Shown here in pieces: positions 36,601 through 50,729 of a stretch of 64,000 nt of DNA (the stretch's first letter is position 1; every line of letters starts with the position of its first letter). The DNA comes from Pithys albifrons albifrons (taxonomy: Eukaryota > Chordata > Aves > Passeriformes > Thamnophilidae), in NCBI RefSeq assembly GCF_047495875.1, contig NC_092460.1, forward strand, positions 37,052,054-37,116,053, in the 5' to 3' direction. The notes below the pieces were generated by a model. That model was not told the origin of the DNA. It searched no databases and was given only the letters and a program-made list of their open reading frames with translations. Both the position numbers and the translations under genes were made by a program.

Positions 36601-37906
36601 TAATCAACCTAATATGTTAAGCTGAGGTAGCTCAGTAGTAATGGTATGGAGAGTATATAGATTAAACTTCTAGCTGGTTTGGCAGCTGTATACCCTGTGA
36701 ATGCAGAATTTAAAGTACTAAACTTCAGACAGTAGTTTTCTTTTATATATTTCTCTTTTAATACCTGACAGAGCTTTTCTCTAGGCATGACATTGGCTAG
36801 CCAGGCAAGAGAGGGCTTAATAAACTCAGAGACGAAATCAGCTGAGAAAAGGTTCTGTGGAAATCTTCAATGGGAAAACTGTTCCCTATGGTAGAATTGA
36901 CTGTAAAACAAAAATAGATAATTTTAGAACACTGTTACCTCATTTTAACTCGGGATCCTAAACCTTTATAGTATCTTCTGAAAAGTATGAATTTATAAAC
37001 AACATGACTTTAAATGAGTCAACATGACCTTTCGCGGACAGTAAATATTTACTGTGCTTTATTTCAGAGGCATTAATTCATTTGTAATACAAAATAGACA
37101 ATACAATATATAATACTGTCATTGTGACATTTAAAAATATGCACAGCTTAAAAGTGATAATGTTTTCTTTCCTAGTTAACTTCTAGATATGAGTTTCCCA
37201 TGCATCTGTTTATGCCATTGTTTCATTTTTCCATTTTATGAAGTATTTTTGCCACCAGTGAAAGAGAAGGAAGAGGATGAAGGATGATGACATGGATTTT
37301 TTTGGCTTTTATTTACTTCATAGCAAGTGGTGCTTCCGTACATAAACACTGGTCATTTTGCATTATACTAATCCAGGCAAAAAATACATTAGTCTAGCTG
37401 TCTGACTGCCAATTGCAATCTTGGTATGGTCATTTCTCAATAACTGCAATGCAGAGATACAAATCTTTCTTATCCATTCCTGCATTCAAAATTCAAGCAA
37501 CAAATATATTGCCTTAGCTCTTATCCACTTCACTGACTGAATCAAAGCATTTTTCACGATCCTCCTGGGAGCGCACCTGCCTGTACTTAAGAATACCAGC
37601 ATATATGTGGGTCTTCTTCCACAAATGTGACCATGAAAAGTTGCTAGGCTCAGTTTTGTGAATGTATATAGATGTCTTAGATTTAGAAAATATCTACAAG
37701 ACCTTTCAAAAAAAACAACAACAACCCAGAGCTGGGTGCCAAGATATTATTTTTGTGAGTCAAGTGTGCCCCTTTAAATCTCTTTGGAGCATGTTCTCTT
37801 ATGTACATGTGTATGTGTATGTACATATACATACACAACCTACCCACTAGAAAAAGATGCAAGAACATGCACACTGACAGCACTGAGCTCCTATGGTAAT
37901 GAAGCT

Positions 37907-37949
37907 GTTTCTCTTAGTTATTTATGAATGGTTTCTCTTAGTTATTTAT
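37907..37949. repeat. Perfect 19-bp duplication at 24-bp spacing
   Basis: GTTTCTCTTAGTTATTTAT at 37907-37925 recurs at 37931-37949 without mismatch. Confidence 0.9.
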
Positions 37950-40900
37950 AGCTTTTTTAATCTTTACTAGGTCCTTACTGACATCATTGAGTTTTCCCTC
38001 CTTCTCCATTCCAGTGTGCTCATACAGCAATGAAACCTCTTTTTCATTAATATCAGTCTACGGTGTTGTTTCTCAGCTCAGTTTTACTCCCAATGTGGTT
38101 TTTGCCACCTAACTCAGGTACCAACAGACTCAGTGGACAGAAGCACACTCCTAACCTTGCTGCTTCCCATCAGCCTTTAGAAATTTAAAGCAGCAGAAGA
38201 GCAGGAAGGTTTGGCATTTCAACAGGGTTCTTTATGTGGCTGGTAATAGGTTATATTAAATACTTTAACTCCAGGTATGTCCTTGTGATGTGAGGAGTGG
38301 GGAGAGCACACAGAAGAAAACCATGGAACACTTATGTCATGAAGTTTTCTGTCTATCCCTGAGACTTCAGAGGAGAAACTCATCACCCGACAGGACTGTG
38401 AGCGCCCCACAACTCACAGCTCCAAAAGTTATTCTCCACAGCTTAAACAACAGCAGTCACAGACTGGGTGCACACTCATTGCAAGCACCAGGTAAAAATG
38501 ACTGGCTTAAATCACCCCAAAGATGTGCTTTATTAACACAATCAGTTACCATAGATCAGTCTAGAAACAAACAAAAAAAATATTTATCTCTGGTAACAAA
38601 ATTAGCTATACTTTCCTTATCTCTTCTGCTGCCAACACATCTCCTAGTATGAGTGAACACTCATACTTGCAGTAAGTATTTGCATGTTCGTGAATAAACT
38701 ATAATCAATTTGACAGTATTCTTTTTTCTCATCTTATTAGCCCTGTGAGCTCTTCATTCAGTTTTCACACTTCGCATACCAAAAAAACAGGAAAACGTCA
38801 GTGTCCCTATAAAGTTGCACATAAGTGCAGAATGTCTATAGAAATAAGATAATTAAACCCTAAGACCAGAAACCATGTTCCAAAAAGCAGGAATGTCTTA
38901 GTATTGGCTACAGTAAAAAGGGAAGCTGGGGAAACGTTCAATTTTTTCCCTCCATTTGTTTCTACTTGAAAGCAAGTAAAAAAGGACATGCATGAGTGAT
39001 GGTAATGGAAGGCCTATTTGTGTTCAGTTCCCTGCAGAAACAGTACAAGGACATATCATCCTTGTGAAATAATTTGTCCTCTATTCCTTGAGCCAGATGA
39101 AAATCCTGTTATGTACAAAACAACATGTGCGGATGAATACAGATTTGGGGAGTTTTATTATTCTCTCAATACACTGCCTTGGTGTAACTTGTCTTCACCT
39201 CTGTCGTAAAATGGCTTCTTTCTAAGTGTCTCACGCTGTCATAATGTGTGTCTTTTTCAACTAACCAAGAATAGAACTGAAAGGGCACATCAGCACTGAG
39301 CAGTCATTCATGTTTAGGAATCTTGCTATAGAAGAAAACTGACATGTGCTCCTGAAACAGAGCAATTACCAAGCGTGAAATCAAAAAATCCCAGCACACC
39401 AATAGTTAGCAAGGCATGCAGAGCAAAACTAAAATGAGAGAGCTACATATATCTTCATAGTCTGGACAGCTTTGCATTTCAGACATCTCTATGAGTAAAT
39501 AGCAGTTTCATTCTCTAAGATGAGCTCTGTGCCTCATGCTGACGGATTTGAACTCCTGAAAAATCTTCATGCTGCTATGAGTTACAAGGTACAGTTATCT
39601 CACTCAGTCTCCTCATTATACCCCTAACCTGACAAGAAGTTTGTGGAGTAAAAGAAGATTCTGAGATCTAAAGAAAGATTCAAGACCATACCTGTGTCAC
39701 TTAAGTTGTGACCTGTGTGCCAAAGTTTTCTGCTCTAGCAGTGTTAAGAAAAAAAAAGTAGGTCCAGTAGTGTGCCCAGTGCAGCACAGTGCACTGGAGC
39801 TTCTTCATCCCATGAGCCATTATGTTACCATTAAGTTTTAAGGGCTTATAGAGCAACTCCTTCTTCCATATCAAATTAAATAATTACAAAAGAAAAATAA
39901 TTGTAATTCCTACAAGAATGAGGCACCACTCGGTTGAAATCTGCTGCAATCACATTACAAATAATTCCAAACACACAAATGCGCAACTTTGCCAGAAAAA
40001 AGCAGTCTACACAAGGGAAAACAGAGGCTGAAAATTAAAGACCATGCTGTTTTATTAAGCTGTCCTAGAAAAGCCAGTAGCTATCATTCAGATGCAAGTC
40101 AGAAAAACACAGTCATCCAATATGGCATGAACATAGCTACAAATCAAATGCTTACAGTTATCATAAACTGATACTATACAGTTTCATCATTGTAGATGTG
40201 AGGATGTCACCTTTTCCATTCATATGTGAATCCAGTCAGTTCTCCTTGGCTTCCAGTTTACCACGTTAATGGCAAGATCATCCTTCCTTATTTCACACCA
40301 CAGAAGTTGTGATCTCAACACGTCCCAGGATCATGCCATCCCTTGCAGCGGCTAACCCCAATGTTGCTTTGATTTGATCTCATGGCTAGGCAAAGTATCA
40401 TCAAAGGCTTTTGCAGTAGCTGCAGAGTATTCTCACATTCTTAAAGGTATTTACATATCCAGTATAAAAATTTTTGCTTTTAAAAATCCACTGGGACCAA
40501 TTTGTACACTCACAGACCTGAAAATCTGACCTTTATGACTTCCATGTCATGGGCCAGAGCACAATTCCTGCAAGCACTAGGCTAACTCTCACTGATGTTA
40601 ATGTTGATTTATATTTGTCAAGAGAACTCACATATTTAACTGGAAGCTTTATTCCCACTTAAATGTTGAAAAAAATATTAAGAATGTATTTGATACCCTC
40701 ATCTTATATGGCTGGCATTGTTTTGTTTCATTTTAAGTATTTCATGTTAGCTATTCCAAGAAATTCCAGCATGCTTTTGCAAAAGCAGCTCAGAGAGAGG
40801 ATCTAGGGACAAAGACCAAGAGCACAGATAGAATAATTATCACAATTTAAACAAAACTCCTCAAGGGACAGAAGAAGCTACAACTGTGATAGCTAATTGA

Positions 40901-41231
40901 TTTGATTCTACATACACCAAAAAATGATAAGAAGGATTTCATCCTAGTTAGACAGATTTATTTTTTTAAGAGGGATTTAATTAAATATCCCTCAGATTTT
41001 TTTTTCTTTGAGATTTTAACTGTCAGGCAGCATATTCAAAAGAAAAACAATACCAATCAGGAAGTAATTTGCATTATGTGTGCTGCTTGACTTCTTCCTG
41101 GCAGAAGGAGAAAGAAAGGAAGTTGGGGGAGGAGGGGAAAAAATTGATTCAGTAATTTAAGAAGTTAAATACATTTCTCTGTCTCAACAGAGGGGGGGTG
41201 TGTTCTGCTGTGGTGCAAGGTCTATTTTATT

Positions 41232-41316
41232 TTTATATATATATAGTTATATATAGTTATATATATAGTTATATAGTTATATATTATGAAAGCAATATAT
41301 ATATATATTATAAAAG
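41232..41316. repeat. TA-rich simple repeat with phased GTTATATA units
   Basis: Alternating TA runs carrying repeated AGTTATATA units, then a second TA block at 41296-41311. Such a tract can extrude or stall polymerase; here it is only described. Confidence 0.85.
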
Positions 41317-44300
41317 CAAGGTCTACTTTAGTGTCTGTATGTCATGTTAGAAACTGGAGAAACATAAGGGGCTTGACAGAGCATTATTTGCTCTGAATAA
41401 TAACCCCATGGAGCCACTGCTAGTCAGAACTGTTATTACATCTTGGGTGATCAAATTCGGGGGCTCCATCCACACAGCACAGTCAGTGCTTGATATGGGC
41501 AGATGTTGAAGCTCTGTTAGACTGCCTTGGCTCTTCCCCTGGTTTGGCTGCCTGCCCAGGGCTGCCACACAAGGACAGATGCACTGCACAAGCCATTCAG
41601 GCTCTTCCCTTCTCCACTGGCTCCAGTTCAAAACTACATATTTGTTTATAAAATTTCACGGTGGATGCATTGCTCATATTCTTAAAGCCTTGTTTATAAA
41701 TGTTTTATTTCTCCTGACTTTGGTTTATCTCAGCTCCTGTTATCCTACATGAGTGTTGAAATGGACACTTAGTATTGAAAATATATTTCCTGTTGTTTTG
41801 ATGATGGCAGCTTTCTTATTGAATCCCTTCACTGGTTATCCCTCACAGACTAAGGTTTTGTCCTTTCTGCTGGAGACTTTTGCTACCATTACCCTGCTGT
41901 TCCCTGCCTCCTGTTCTGCCTGTAACAGGAGATACAAGTACCTATATCAGCTTCTTTCGCTACTGCTCCCTATATATGATGCTGTCTTGCCATCGAAAAT
42001 AAAGAATGTCTCTGTTTTACAGAGGTTTGTAATAAACCTCAACAGCTTGTGTTAATTTGGTTCATGTATATATTTAAAAATTATACAAGTAGGAAACATA
42101 TTTCAGTTAAAACATACATGTAGTTTGCTCCTATATTCCTCACCTTTAAAATTAATTTAAAAAACCAGTAGTTTAGAACCTGTTTTGTATCTATGATTGA
42201 TTTATCTGTGTTGCATTCAGCAATCTCTCTCTCTTTCTTCTGCGTTGGTTTTTTCTTGCTCCTGACTGATGTGGACTGATGCTGCTCCTTTGGAGACCAA
42301 GCTAGTTACCTCATCCACTGATGACAGCAACAAGCCCAGTATGTTTCCAGCCCTAGTGGGAGCTCTCACTGCTCCTTCAGTCTGCATTGCAGCCATCCAG
42401 CACAGCTACAAGATAATGAATCTATTTCAATTTTCATTGTTTGCTCCCCAAAATGACAAAGGTTTTGCATCTCCTTTGTTCTGTGCAGAAGGATGTCATC
42501 CTTAACATGCAAGACCCTGACCTGAAGCGACAAGACAACCCCACCAACAATCTTGTTTGAAAAGCCTTTTGTTGTGAACTATTTCCTAATGTCACTCACG
42601 GTGGCCCACAAAATCCTACTGCTAAGTTTCCACTTATTCTGTGCACAGAAACAGTGCTTTCTGACAAGAGACTGAGAAAGCCAGCCTGAAATAATCATGT
42701 ATTTCTCTATGCATGATCGCGCCAGTGACTAATCCCCATTTGCTCCCTTAACTGTCTACTTCTGTCTCTCTCCCTTTCAGAAGGCAGCAAGCCCACTCAG
42801 TTCTGAAAACAAATGACAGTGGAGGAGAAAATGTAATTTGTCCTCATGTTCTCTCCTCCACCATGTTTCCTCCCACTCCAATTTCAGTAGCAAAGGAGTA
42901 TGTTTTGGTTGACAAGCTGAGCCTGCATTTTTAGCTATTATGTCAACAAATAGTAATGAAAGAATATTTTTGGTTAATTATGTGGCTCCATTGTTTGTAT
43001 TGCAGCTGACTGCAAAAGACTGGTGAAAATCTGCATGGTTCATGGTACAAATGTATTGTGAGAAGTGCACAAAACATAGACTTCTTGGACCATCATTCAG
43101 TTTTCCAAGAAGTTTGAGAACACTTCAGTCTTGTAACTTTCTTGCCACTCTGAAGGACAGGATCCTAAACTGAAGTTCAGATCTAGAAAATTTAAACTGA
43201 AGAACTTACCAAAGCTGATGTCAAGACTGGAAACTGCTCAGTATTTCTGTGATTTTATATCTTTCTCTGAAGAATTTCTAAGTACTTTTCTAATACATCT
43301 TAATGAGATCTCAAAAAGAATGCTATAAATACAGTGTCATATGTATATGACTCATGTGGCTCATTAATTTTACATCACCTAGACTGTAGCTTGAACAAGA
43401 GTGCGGAGCAGCATTCAGGCAAATTCCTCTGTAAGAATTTCACCAAAATAGCAGTACCTGTGTCTCTTCAGGGCTCAATCTGCCTCAAGACTGACTCTAG
43501 TTAGCAAAATTCATGCTAAGAGAATTGTTCCCTGCTTACCACAACCCTCTCATTGCATAATTGTCTTGCAAAGCCACAACTGTACAGTTCTCTTGACAAA
43601 AATTTAGAGCATTCTCCTAATAAGAAAATAAACTCTAAAACAACGTGCATCTCCTATGTTAAACACACCATATTACCCCAACTATCTATAGCAGGGTGTA
43701 AGGAAGAGAAGGAACTTTGCTGGGCAATGGAAGTGGATCCAAAAGGTACAGATCCTCTGTGGGACTTGATTTTAATTATAAAGCAGGAGGAAAAATCAAT
43801 ATTTAATCTCTGAAACTTACATATGCCCTTAACTGAAAGACATTTTTACTTGCTTAATTAACTATTAACACTGAGTTCCTGAAAAGCCCTTAGTAATTTC
43901 AAAGTGTTCACTCTACTCCTGTGGCAATTACCCATTAAGAAGGTTCTACAAACAGAACAATGATGAAGACATGTGAAGGATTTGCTTGCATGGTACTTTA
44001 CAGGAATTGTGAGCCAGATAGATGCTTTTTAATTGAGATAGATAGGACACTATGGTCATACATGTTGAGGAGAGGTCAAGCATATTAATATGAGATTAAC
44101 ACTAGCTAGTGTAGCTTCCTGCTAGCTTAGGGGATGGGTAGGTGAGCTAATGCCTGTCAGTAAACTGCCATAAGCTAAATCAACGGTTAAAGGCCCTACA
44201 GAGAGTAAATAATAAGAGTTGAAACCACAGCAACTAGATCTCTTTAGCCCAGTCTCAGTGGAATCAAGGAAGGTGGAAGAAACCACCCATTTTACAGTGA

Positions 44301-45262
44301 TTTATCTCTTTGCTGTACACAGGATGATTGGCATGGTGGAATTCGGCCAAAAGAAGTAAGGTAAATTCAGCAGCAGCAATCACACAGGTGAGAGCACTGA
44401 GACAGGGTGGAAGGAAAGTAGAAAACCCTCCTCTCCCAAAGCAAAGAAAGCAGGAGGAGAAGGAGGAGAGGAAGATGCTTCAAATGGGACTAAGGACAGA
44501 CAGAGCAGCTTTCTAGAAGTCTCAACTCCTACACTTCTTACACTGAAACCCATATTCCTCTCCTGTCTTTATGAATGGTTCCTCTCTTCCTGATACTAAA
44601 TAACTCCAAGCTTCTCAATGTTCAAATCCGAGAACAGATTCTATAGCTAGAATCTACCTCTGAACTCTAAGCCATCCATAACCACAGCAAATTCTCTAAG
44701 TTGCTATGATTGCTAAGAATTCAAGACTGTAGATCTTGATTTAAATGGAAAAATGTCTGTTCTCTGCCTTTGACAATTCAAAAAACACACTGAAGTTTAA
44801 ACCAAGTTAACTGATACATTGAAGCCTTTCCTGTAGTAATTAAAGACTGAATTAAGAACTTTGCCTTTGAAAACATTTTTATCTCACCCTAGTGTGCTGT
44901 ACTGTAAGTAGTCTGCATGGATGTGTGTTCTGTTTCTTTGTCAGTACAGAAACACTCTGGCATTCAAAAAATTTCAGCTGGAATTGTGGGGGTAACATCA
45001 GAAAATTCAAGTGTATCTGCTTGCATGTTGCAGCAACACAGCACAGCCCTCACCCTATTAGCTACCGACTTGCTAAGGATGACCAATCCATGAAAAGCTA
45101 AGAAAAAAATTGATGACAAAGCATGTGCAATCACTGAGAAACAACCCAAGAGAAACTTCTGTGCACTGGCATTGGTCGACCATGGACTATCTGGGAGACA
45201 GCTGCTCCTACAGGCTGAAAAGATTTATCACTCTTTGTGGTAGGCTATAATTTGGAAAAAGT

Positions 45263-45562
45263 ATCATAGCATCATAGAATCATAGAATTGATTGGGTTGG
45301 AAAAGACCTCCAAGATCGTCAAGTCCAACCCTTGGTCCAGCTCTAGTCCATTTACCAGATCATGGCACTCAGTGCCATGTCCAATCTCAGTTTAAAAACC
45401 TCCAGGGATGGGGAATCCACCACCTCTCTGGGCAGGCCATTCCAATGCCTGATTACTCTCCCTGGAAAGAATTTTTTTCTGATATCCAACTTAAATTTCC
45501 TCTGGCAGAGCTTGAGCCTGTGCCCCCTTGTCCTATTGCTGACTGCCTGGGAGAAGTAGTGC
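45263..45562 (-). mobile_element. CR1 LINE 3' end, 5'-truncated
   Basis: The plus strand starts ATCATAGCATCATAGAATCA followed by GGGTTGGAAAAGACCTCCAA, the reverse complement of the CR1 3' terminus with its ATTCTATGAT repeats. The body carries the usual CCAGGGATGGGGAATCCACC and CTCTGGGCAGGCCATTCCAA blocks. At about 300 bp this is a typical severely 5'-truncated CR1 and has no reverse-transcriptase domain. It lies in the same direction as PTPRO. Confidence 0.93.
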
Positions 45563-48500
45563 TCTTGTGAAACACCTGATAGAGTTAAAATTGAAATGGT
45601 CCCTATTCTAATGAGATAATAACTTGGTAAGAAATTACCTTAGAACACTACTGTATTTCAGGGGAGGAAAGAGACAGCTGGGGAAAGGAGGTGGAATACC
45701 TCATGTGGTGGGAAGAGCAGCTTATTCCTTTGACCTGCAGAAGTTTGGGTGAAGCTGTGTAGCAATTCACCAATGTGTCTACCAGTTTCTGAACTTTTTC
45801 AAGACCAGAGGCTCTAAATTTGGTACTTTCCACTATATATATTATATCTGCAAGGAAGCTGGATTATTTATATATATTTTAAATTAGCTGGTTACCTGAG
45901 CTGTATCTATCACAGTCCAAATGCAGTTTATATAGCATTCATTATACAAATGAGGTTTTAAATGAACATAACTGTTTATTCAGAAGACATCCATTTAGTG
46001 TTAGCATTTCTTCATTACCCAAAATGTATGATAATTGTCCATGTAATTCCTTCAGCAAGTTAATTGCACGCAGTCCTGCTCCTCAATGGGAATTATCTGT
46101 CAACTTCACATAGTAATTATGCATCAGTCTAAGTTAATATTCATTCATGTTTTTGCATATGTAGGACAGTACTGAAGACTCACTTCACAGTAAGGTGAGC
46201 TACTTTTTCAAAAAACTATAACAGTAAGGCTTTTACAACAAAACTAAAAAACATGACTCCTGATTCAGAGATTTAAGTGCTACCATGGCATGTGATGGGC
46301 TGCTCAGTACGTAGCGAGAAAAATCTTTGAGCAAGGGGTCATGAGACATGCACTTTCCTCCAGGTGTTGGATACCACCAAGTCTTGTCTTCTGTACTCCT
46401 CAAAGTCAAAACAGTCCCCTCCTGTCATGGAAGTGAGGGTTGATGCAGGGTATGATGCCAGCCATAGGCAAGCTGGGAGAAGATGGCAACCTGGGGGACC
46501 CCGTGGTACCTGGGCAATGCCTGTTGGAATGCTCTTCCACCTTCACCTGCTCCCCTTTCTCTGCATGGGCAGGCTCACTCCAGCTGGGTTTAGTATGCTT
46601 CAAGCTGCTAGCAGCACCTGATCCCATTGCTTATAGGTGACTGCAGTGTAAATTAGTCTAGTATTTCAGAAAGCCTGGGAATCTTATCTGCCTGTAGGTA
46701 AATTCACAGCAGTACATTTCTCCTATATTCATTTCACCATGAGTCATCACAGTAATGAAAATACTATGTGTGAGCTCTGTGATTCCCTAAGATCTTAAAA
46801 TGCAATGACCCACTGTCCATCAGTAATCATTAAGACATAACACAAGACCTTGAGATCGTAAGATCTTAAGTCTGAATCTTCTGTTGTTCCTTGTACCTAG
46901 TTCCTCATTGTCCATCTCAGGCATTTGTACCACTAAAAACAGGAAGAGAAAGGTGTATGCTGAAACATCAGAATAGACAGAGCCATATCACTTTTGCACA
47001 CACATGATTACAGGGTGAAAGATAATGGTAAATCATGGTAGTAACATTCAGTCCTTCAAGAAAAGATTCCCTTTGCAGGAGGGGTTGGACAATGCATTTC
47101 TGCAACTGGAAATGTATTTTGCATTTTGCACTAAACTGATCAATTTTTTTCTGCTTTCATTGGAAACTGACTTTCATTTTTAACATAGTTCTGCAAGTGT
47201 ATCTGAAGAGTTTTATTGTGCAAATGGATTCAGTTCTGACGGGAAGTATTTTTTACCCCTGCTACATCTGAGACTGAAGTACAGATCTTGAGGGAAATCC
47301 TTGAAGGATGGAATCACCATTGCCTTCAGATCACATACCAGATACTAAATCAGGCACATTGTTGACTGTCATCTCCAATTTATCCTATGTGAGACAGCAC
47401 AAAACAACACGTACCACAAAAGGAAAAGCATCAAACAATATGTGATATAACCTAGCAAATCTGTCAAGAAACAACATCTTATATACGTACTTGCATGTGC
47501 ATATCCCCAAAACCCCACAAAGAGTATTCAGAATAAATGCAAATACCCAAGCCCAAAAAAATCTGACAGAAGAAGATCTTAGCAGCTAAAAATGTGAGGA
47601 TTGAAACTCAAAAAGAAAAACTGACTATCTAGGTCAGGTTTTGTCATCTGTTGGTGGCTTGTCTCAGCCTTTCTGAATATTTTTGTTCCTGATCCTTACA
47701 CAACCTCATGTTACAACTATAAAAAAAATGCAGTGTGTTTTCAGATCCCATACCTTTTGGTTAACTCAATAAGGCGCTTTACAAGACAGGTATTTATAAT
47801 ACTATATTTTTATTAGATATTTATAGAGGAAAATACATTGCAATTGAGTCTGTATTCAGAAGGGAAAATAAATCTCTAGAATACAAACCCAATCCAGTCA
47901 AACCCTTTATGATCATCAGGGCATCCAACAATGATGCAGAATATGAAGTAACTTCAACAAGTGTGTATTATGCAGAGTCTACAACATTTTATACTCTGTG
48001 CAGGGAGTAAACAGGAAGATCTAAATTAAGTGACTCTACTGACGTTAGCATAAATCACTTCTTCCAGGCACTGCTGCATTCTTGTCATACTCCTCAGACG
48101 ATTAAGAAGAGCACCTCCCTACCAAAATCACCTCCTCTTTTAGACTTCATATTTCTGTAACCAACACAGAGAACAAGATTTAACCAAATTGCAACAAACG
48201 TAGTCCAGTATTTATCTTTTACTGGATTAAAAAAGTAGGCAATCAAAACTTGTTTTATAAGAAATCTCAGCACTCAGCACCAAAGTGAATCCAAGGTCAG
48301 TAGTGCCCTCATGGGTCAGTTAGAGACCAGCATTAACTGAGACCTCAAAAACCAATTCCTTTCTCACAGGGAGTCAGTAAGTTACAAAGGAAGGTTTCAA
48401 AGAAGCAAAATCAATACAGAGAAACTTCCAATATCAAAAAACAGACTGCCTGTTCCCTCAGTATCTTACCACCCGTCCAGCACGAGGAAGTAGAATGTGC

Positions 48501-50341
48501 ATTTCCATTTTTAATGCTTTGTATTTCATACAGGTGGGGAATATTTCTCATTCATTCCACCTCCCTACCAAGATGCAGAGTCAACAGACAACAAAAGGAA
48601 GTTTGCAGGATCCATGCAGCATTAAAGTGGTTTATGCCTCCAAAGTAGAAAACTTTGGAATATACTTTCTCTACATAAAACTCTCTACTCCAAACCCAGG
48701 TCCCCATGTCAGCTTTCTATTGGCAGCATTCATTGGTTACATTTATTTTGGAGGTAATGTCTGACCATGTACAAAAATCAGACGTAATTTTCTTTTGAGT
48801 TTTGATACATGTTACTCTATGTCTCTCAGAGCAGACCTCAACACACCTCTAAGGGTCAAGGGTGATACTTAAAGTTGTCAGCGATACGCTTGTAGCTCTT
48901 CTGCTGACTTCAGAAGGGCTTATACTTCTTAGGCTCTGTGGAGAGGAAAAACTATGTGAATTCATCAACATCTTTAATGCCCATATAATAGGGTCTTAGA
49001 TGCACAGCTCAAGATGATTAAGGAATGGAAATTGTAATATTTTAAAAAAATCTAATTTCTTATGTCAGGATCATAAAAAAGCCTAGAGTCAATGAAATGC
49101 ATCAATCTTTCTAAAACGCTATATAGATATATGACAAGCACTTAAAGATTCTGCCTATTCAAACACATTTCTGTACATCTAAGTAGGCCAAGGATCAAAA
49201 GCCAGGTTCAAATTTATGCCATTTCGAATTTAATACGGTGAATAACAGATTTTCAGCTGGTGATCTGAAATATTTTTTTTGCTATTACAGTTCTTCGTTC
49301 AATTTTCCTGTTGTGTTTCTGGTACATTCAAGTCCCTATACTGAATGGATATCAGGTATGGAAAAAAAAATCAAAAATTCACCAGCTGGAAAAAGCCTAG
49401 ATCTAATCAGCAGTAACATTTATTTGCAGGACTTAAGAGGAAATACTTAATTTTTTGAATCTGCTTAGCTTAGCTCAGACCTGGTTATGGGATCTCAGAA
49501 AATGATAATTACAAGACAGCACTATATAATCAACTGCCACATAATTCTTTTTGCTCTCTAAGCAAGTTCAAGGAAACAGCCAATGTGCTTTTGTGCATGA
49601 ACTAGCATCCTATTTTATTATAGAATTTCATTAAAGTGGTCTAATTATACTTTATAGGAAATAAACAATTTTCTTTTTTTTTCTTTATGTCCCAGAAGGC
49701 AGATCCCTGACGAGAAAGATGTGAATTTTGCTGGTTTTTATATGAAGTCTAACTATAAGAAAGAGAGATCTGTCACCTGCACAGGAGATGTCCAAAAGAA
49801 CAGGCGCATGGCAAAATTGCATCCTGAAATAAAGAAATAAAATATGTGGAAGGAAATTAGTTAGATGAGGTGTTAGATCAGATTGATGAAGTGTCTGTTT
49901 GATGACCACTGAAAAGGGAATACCTCTCTTGTCAAAGATATCTTACACATTTCAGCTGGTATAACGAAACAGTAATTAGCTTTCAATGGAAACTCAACAA
50001 AAACAGAAAATAAAGAAACGGCTTCAAAAATAGTTGCTGAATAACATAATTCAATATTTTCTGTCATTTAAGGCAAATGAAAATCAGATTTTCACACCTT
50101 GGGGAAAAAAAAGTTTTGCTTTTAAAAGTAAAGTACATAATTTATGATTTTTCAAAAACCCCCTGTCTTTAAATATACAAGAATAGTAGGTTTCTAAGGC
50201 TATTTAACTAAACGTGATTAATGTAAACCAAATAGGTATGGATAGCTGAACTTGCTTCCTCATTAAAATATTTGTAGTCAATGTAAATATTTGAAAATTT
50301 TGGTTAAAAGTATTGCAGGTGGTACATCTCATCTCCAAGAC
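45563..50341 (-). other. PTPRO: PTPRO intron 1 segment
   Basis: Intronic sequence with no recognised gene or element. A GC-richer patch around 46430-46620 carries overlapping frames on both strands with no recognisable product. Confidence 0.7.
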
Positions 50342-50512
50342 ACCAAGTGTTGGGGTGACAGTGAGTGCATCCCTTAAGGAAAGCTGTTTGGAGTGCACCT
50401 TAAAGACAAGGAGCTACCTGGAGTGTGTGTGGAGTGTGACCAATGAGAGGCTTTGGTGTATGTGAGGTGAATTGGTTAACCAATAATGTCATGGCATATT
50501 GGATGTGAGAGG

Positions 50513-50522
50513 ATATAAAAGG
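50513..50522 (+). promoter_or_regulatory. TATA box of the solo LTR
   Basis: ATATAAAAGG, about 95 bp before the AATAAA signal, as in compact LTRs where R is short. Any present activity is unknown. Confidence 0.6.
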
Positions 50523-50611
50523 TGTGGATGTTACTGACTGAGATTAGAGCTTCTAGGTTCTGAAACTATCTACTACTCCTGCTACTACAAACTCTCTGCG
50601 AATCTATCTTG

Positions 50612-50617
50612 AATAAA
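50612..50617 (+). terminator. LTR polyadenylation signal
   Basis: AATAAA within CTTGAATAAAGTCTTG, the typical R/U5 context of an LTR. Confidence 0.65.
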
Positions 50618-50729
50618 GTCTTGTAAGCCTTCTGATCAAGCCTTCTGATGCCTGCTGTGCCTGAGCTCTTCTGACCATCATTCACAGTGCACCCCTGCTT
50701 GGGACTAAGGGGCTACTCCTACAACCAAG

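Larger units (their letters stand above)
29764..45262 (-). other. PTPRO: PTPRO intron 1, long segment without recognised genes
   Basis: About 15.5 kb of AT-rich intron. I found only a poly-A run (30673-30697), a small duplication (37907-37949), a CA/TA-type simple stretch near 37803-37837 and a TA-rich palindromic tract (41232-41316). None of the short open frames (up to about 120 codons at 38290-38652) shows a recognisable domain, splice context or PTPRO similarity. Confidence 0.7.
50348..50723 (+). mobile_element. ERVK-like solo LTR with perfect 6-bp target duplication
   Basis: 376 bp starting TGTTGGGGTGACAGTG and ending GGGGCTACTCCTACA. The flanks carry an exact 6-bp duplication, ACCAAG at 50342-50347 and 50724-50729, the length usual for ERVK-type integrations. 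Inside are a TATA box (GGATATAAAAGG, 50511-50522), a CCAAT-like block upstream (AACCAATAATG, about 50479) and a polyadenylation signal AATAAA at 50612-50617, spaced as U3-R-U5. No internal viral genes flank it. It lies antisense to PTPRO. The intact TSD suggests it is one of the younger insertions here. Confidence 0.92.

Noticed and set aside
38290..38652. 120-codon plus-strand frame as a gene
   Set aside because: No similarity to any family I know, no signal of splicing or domain structure.
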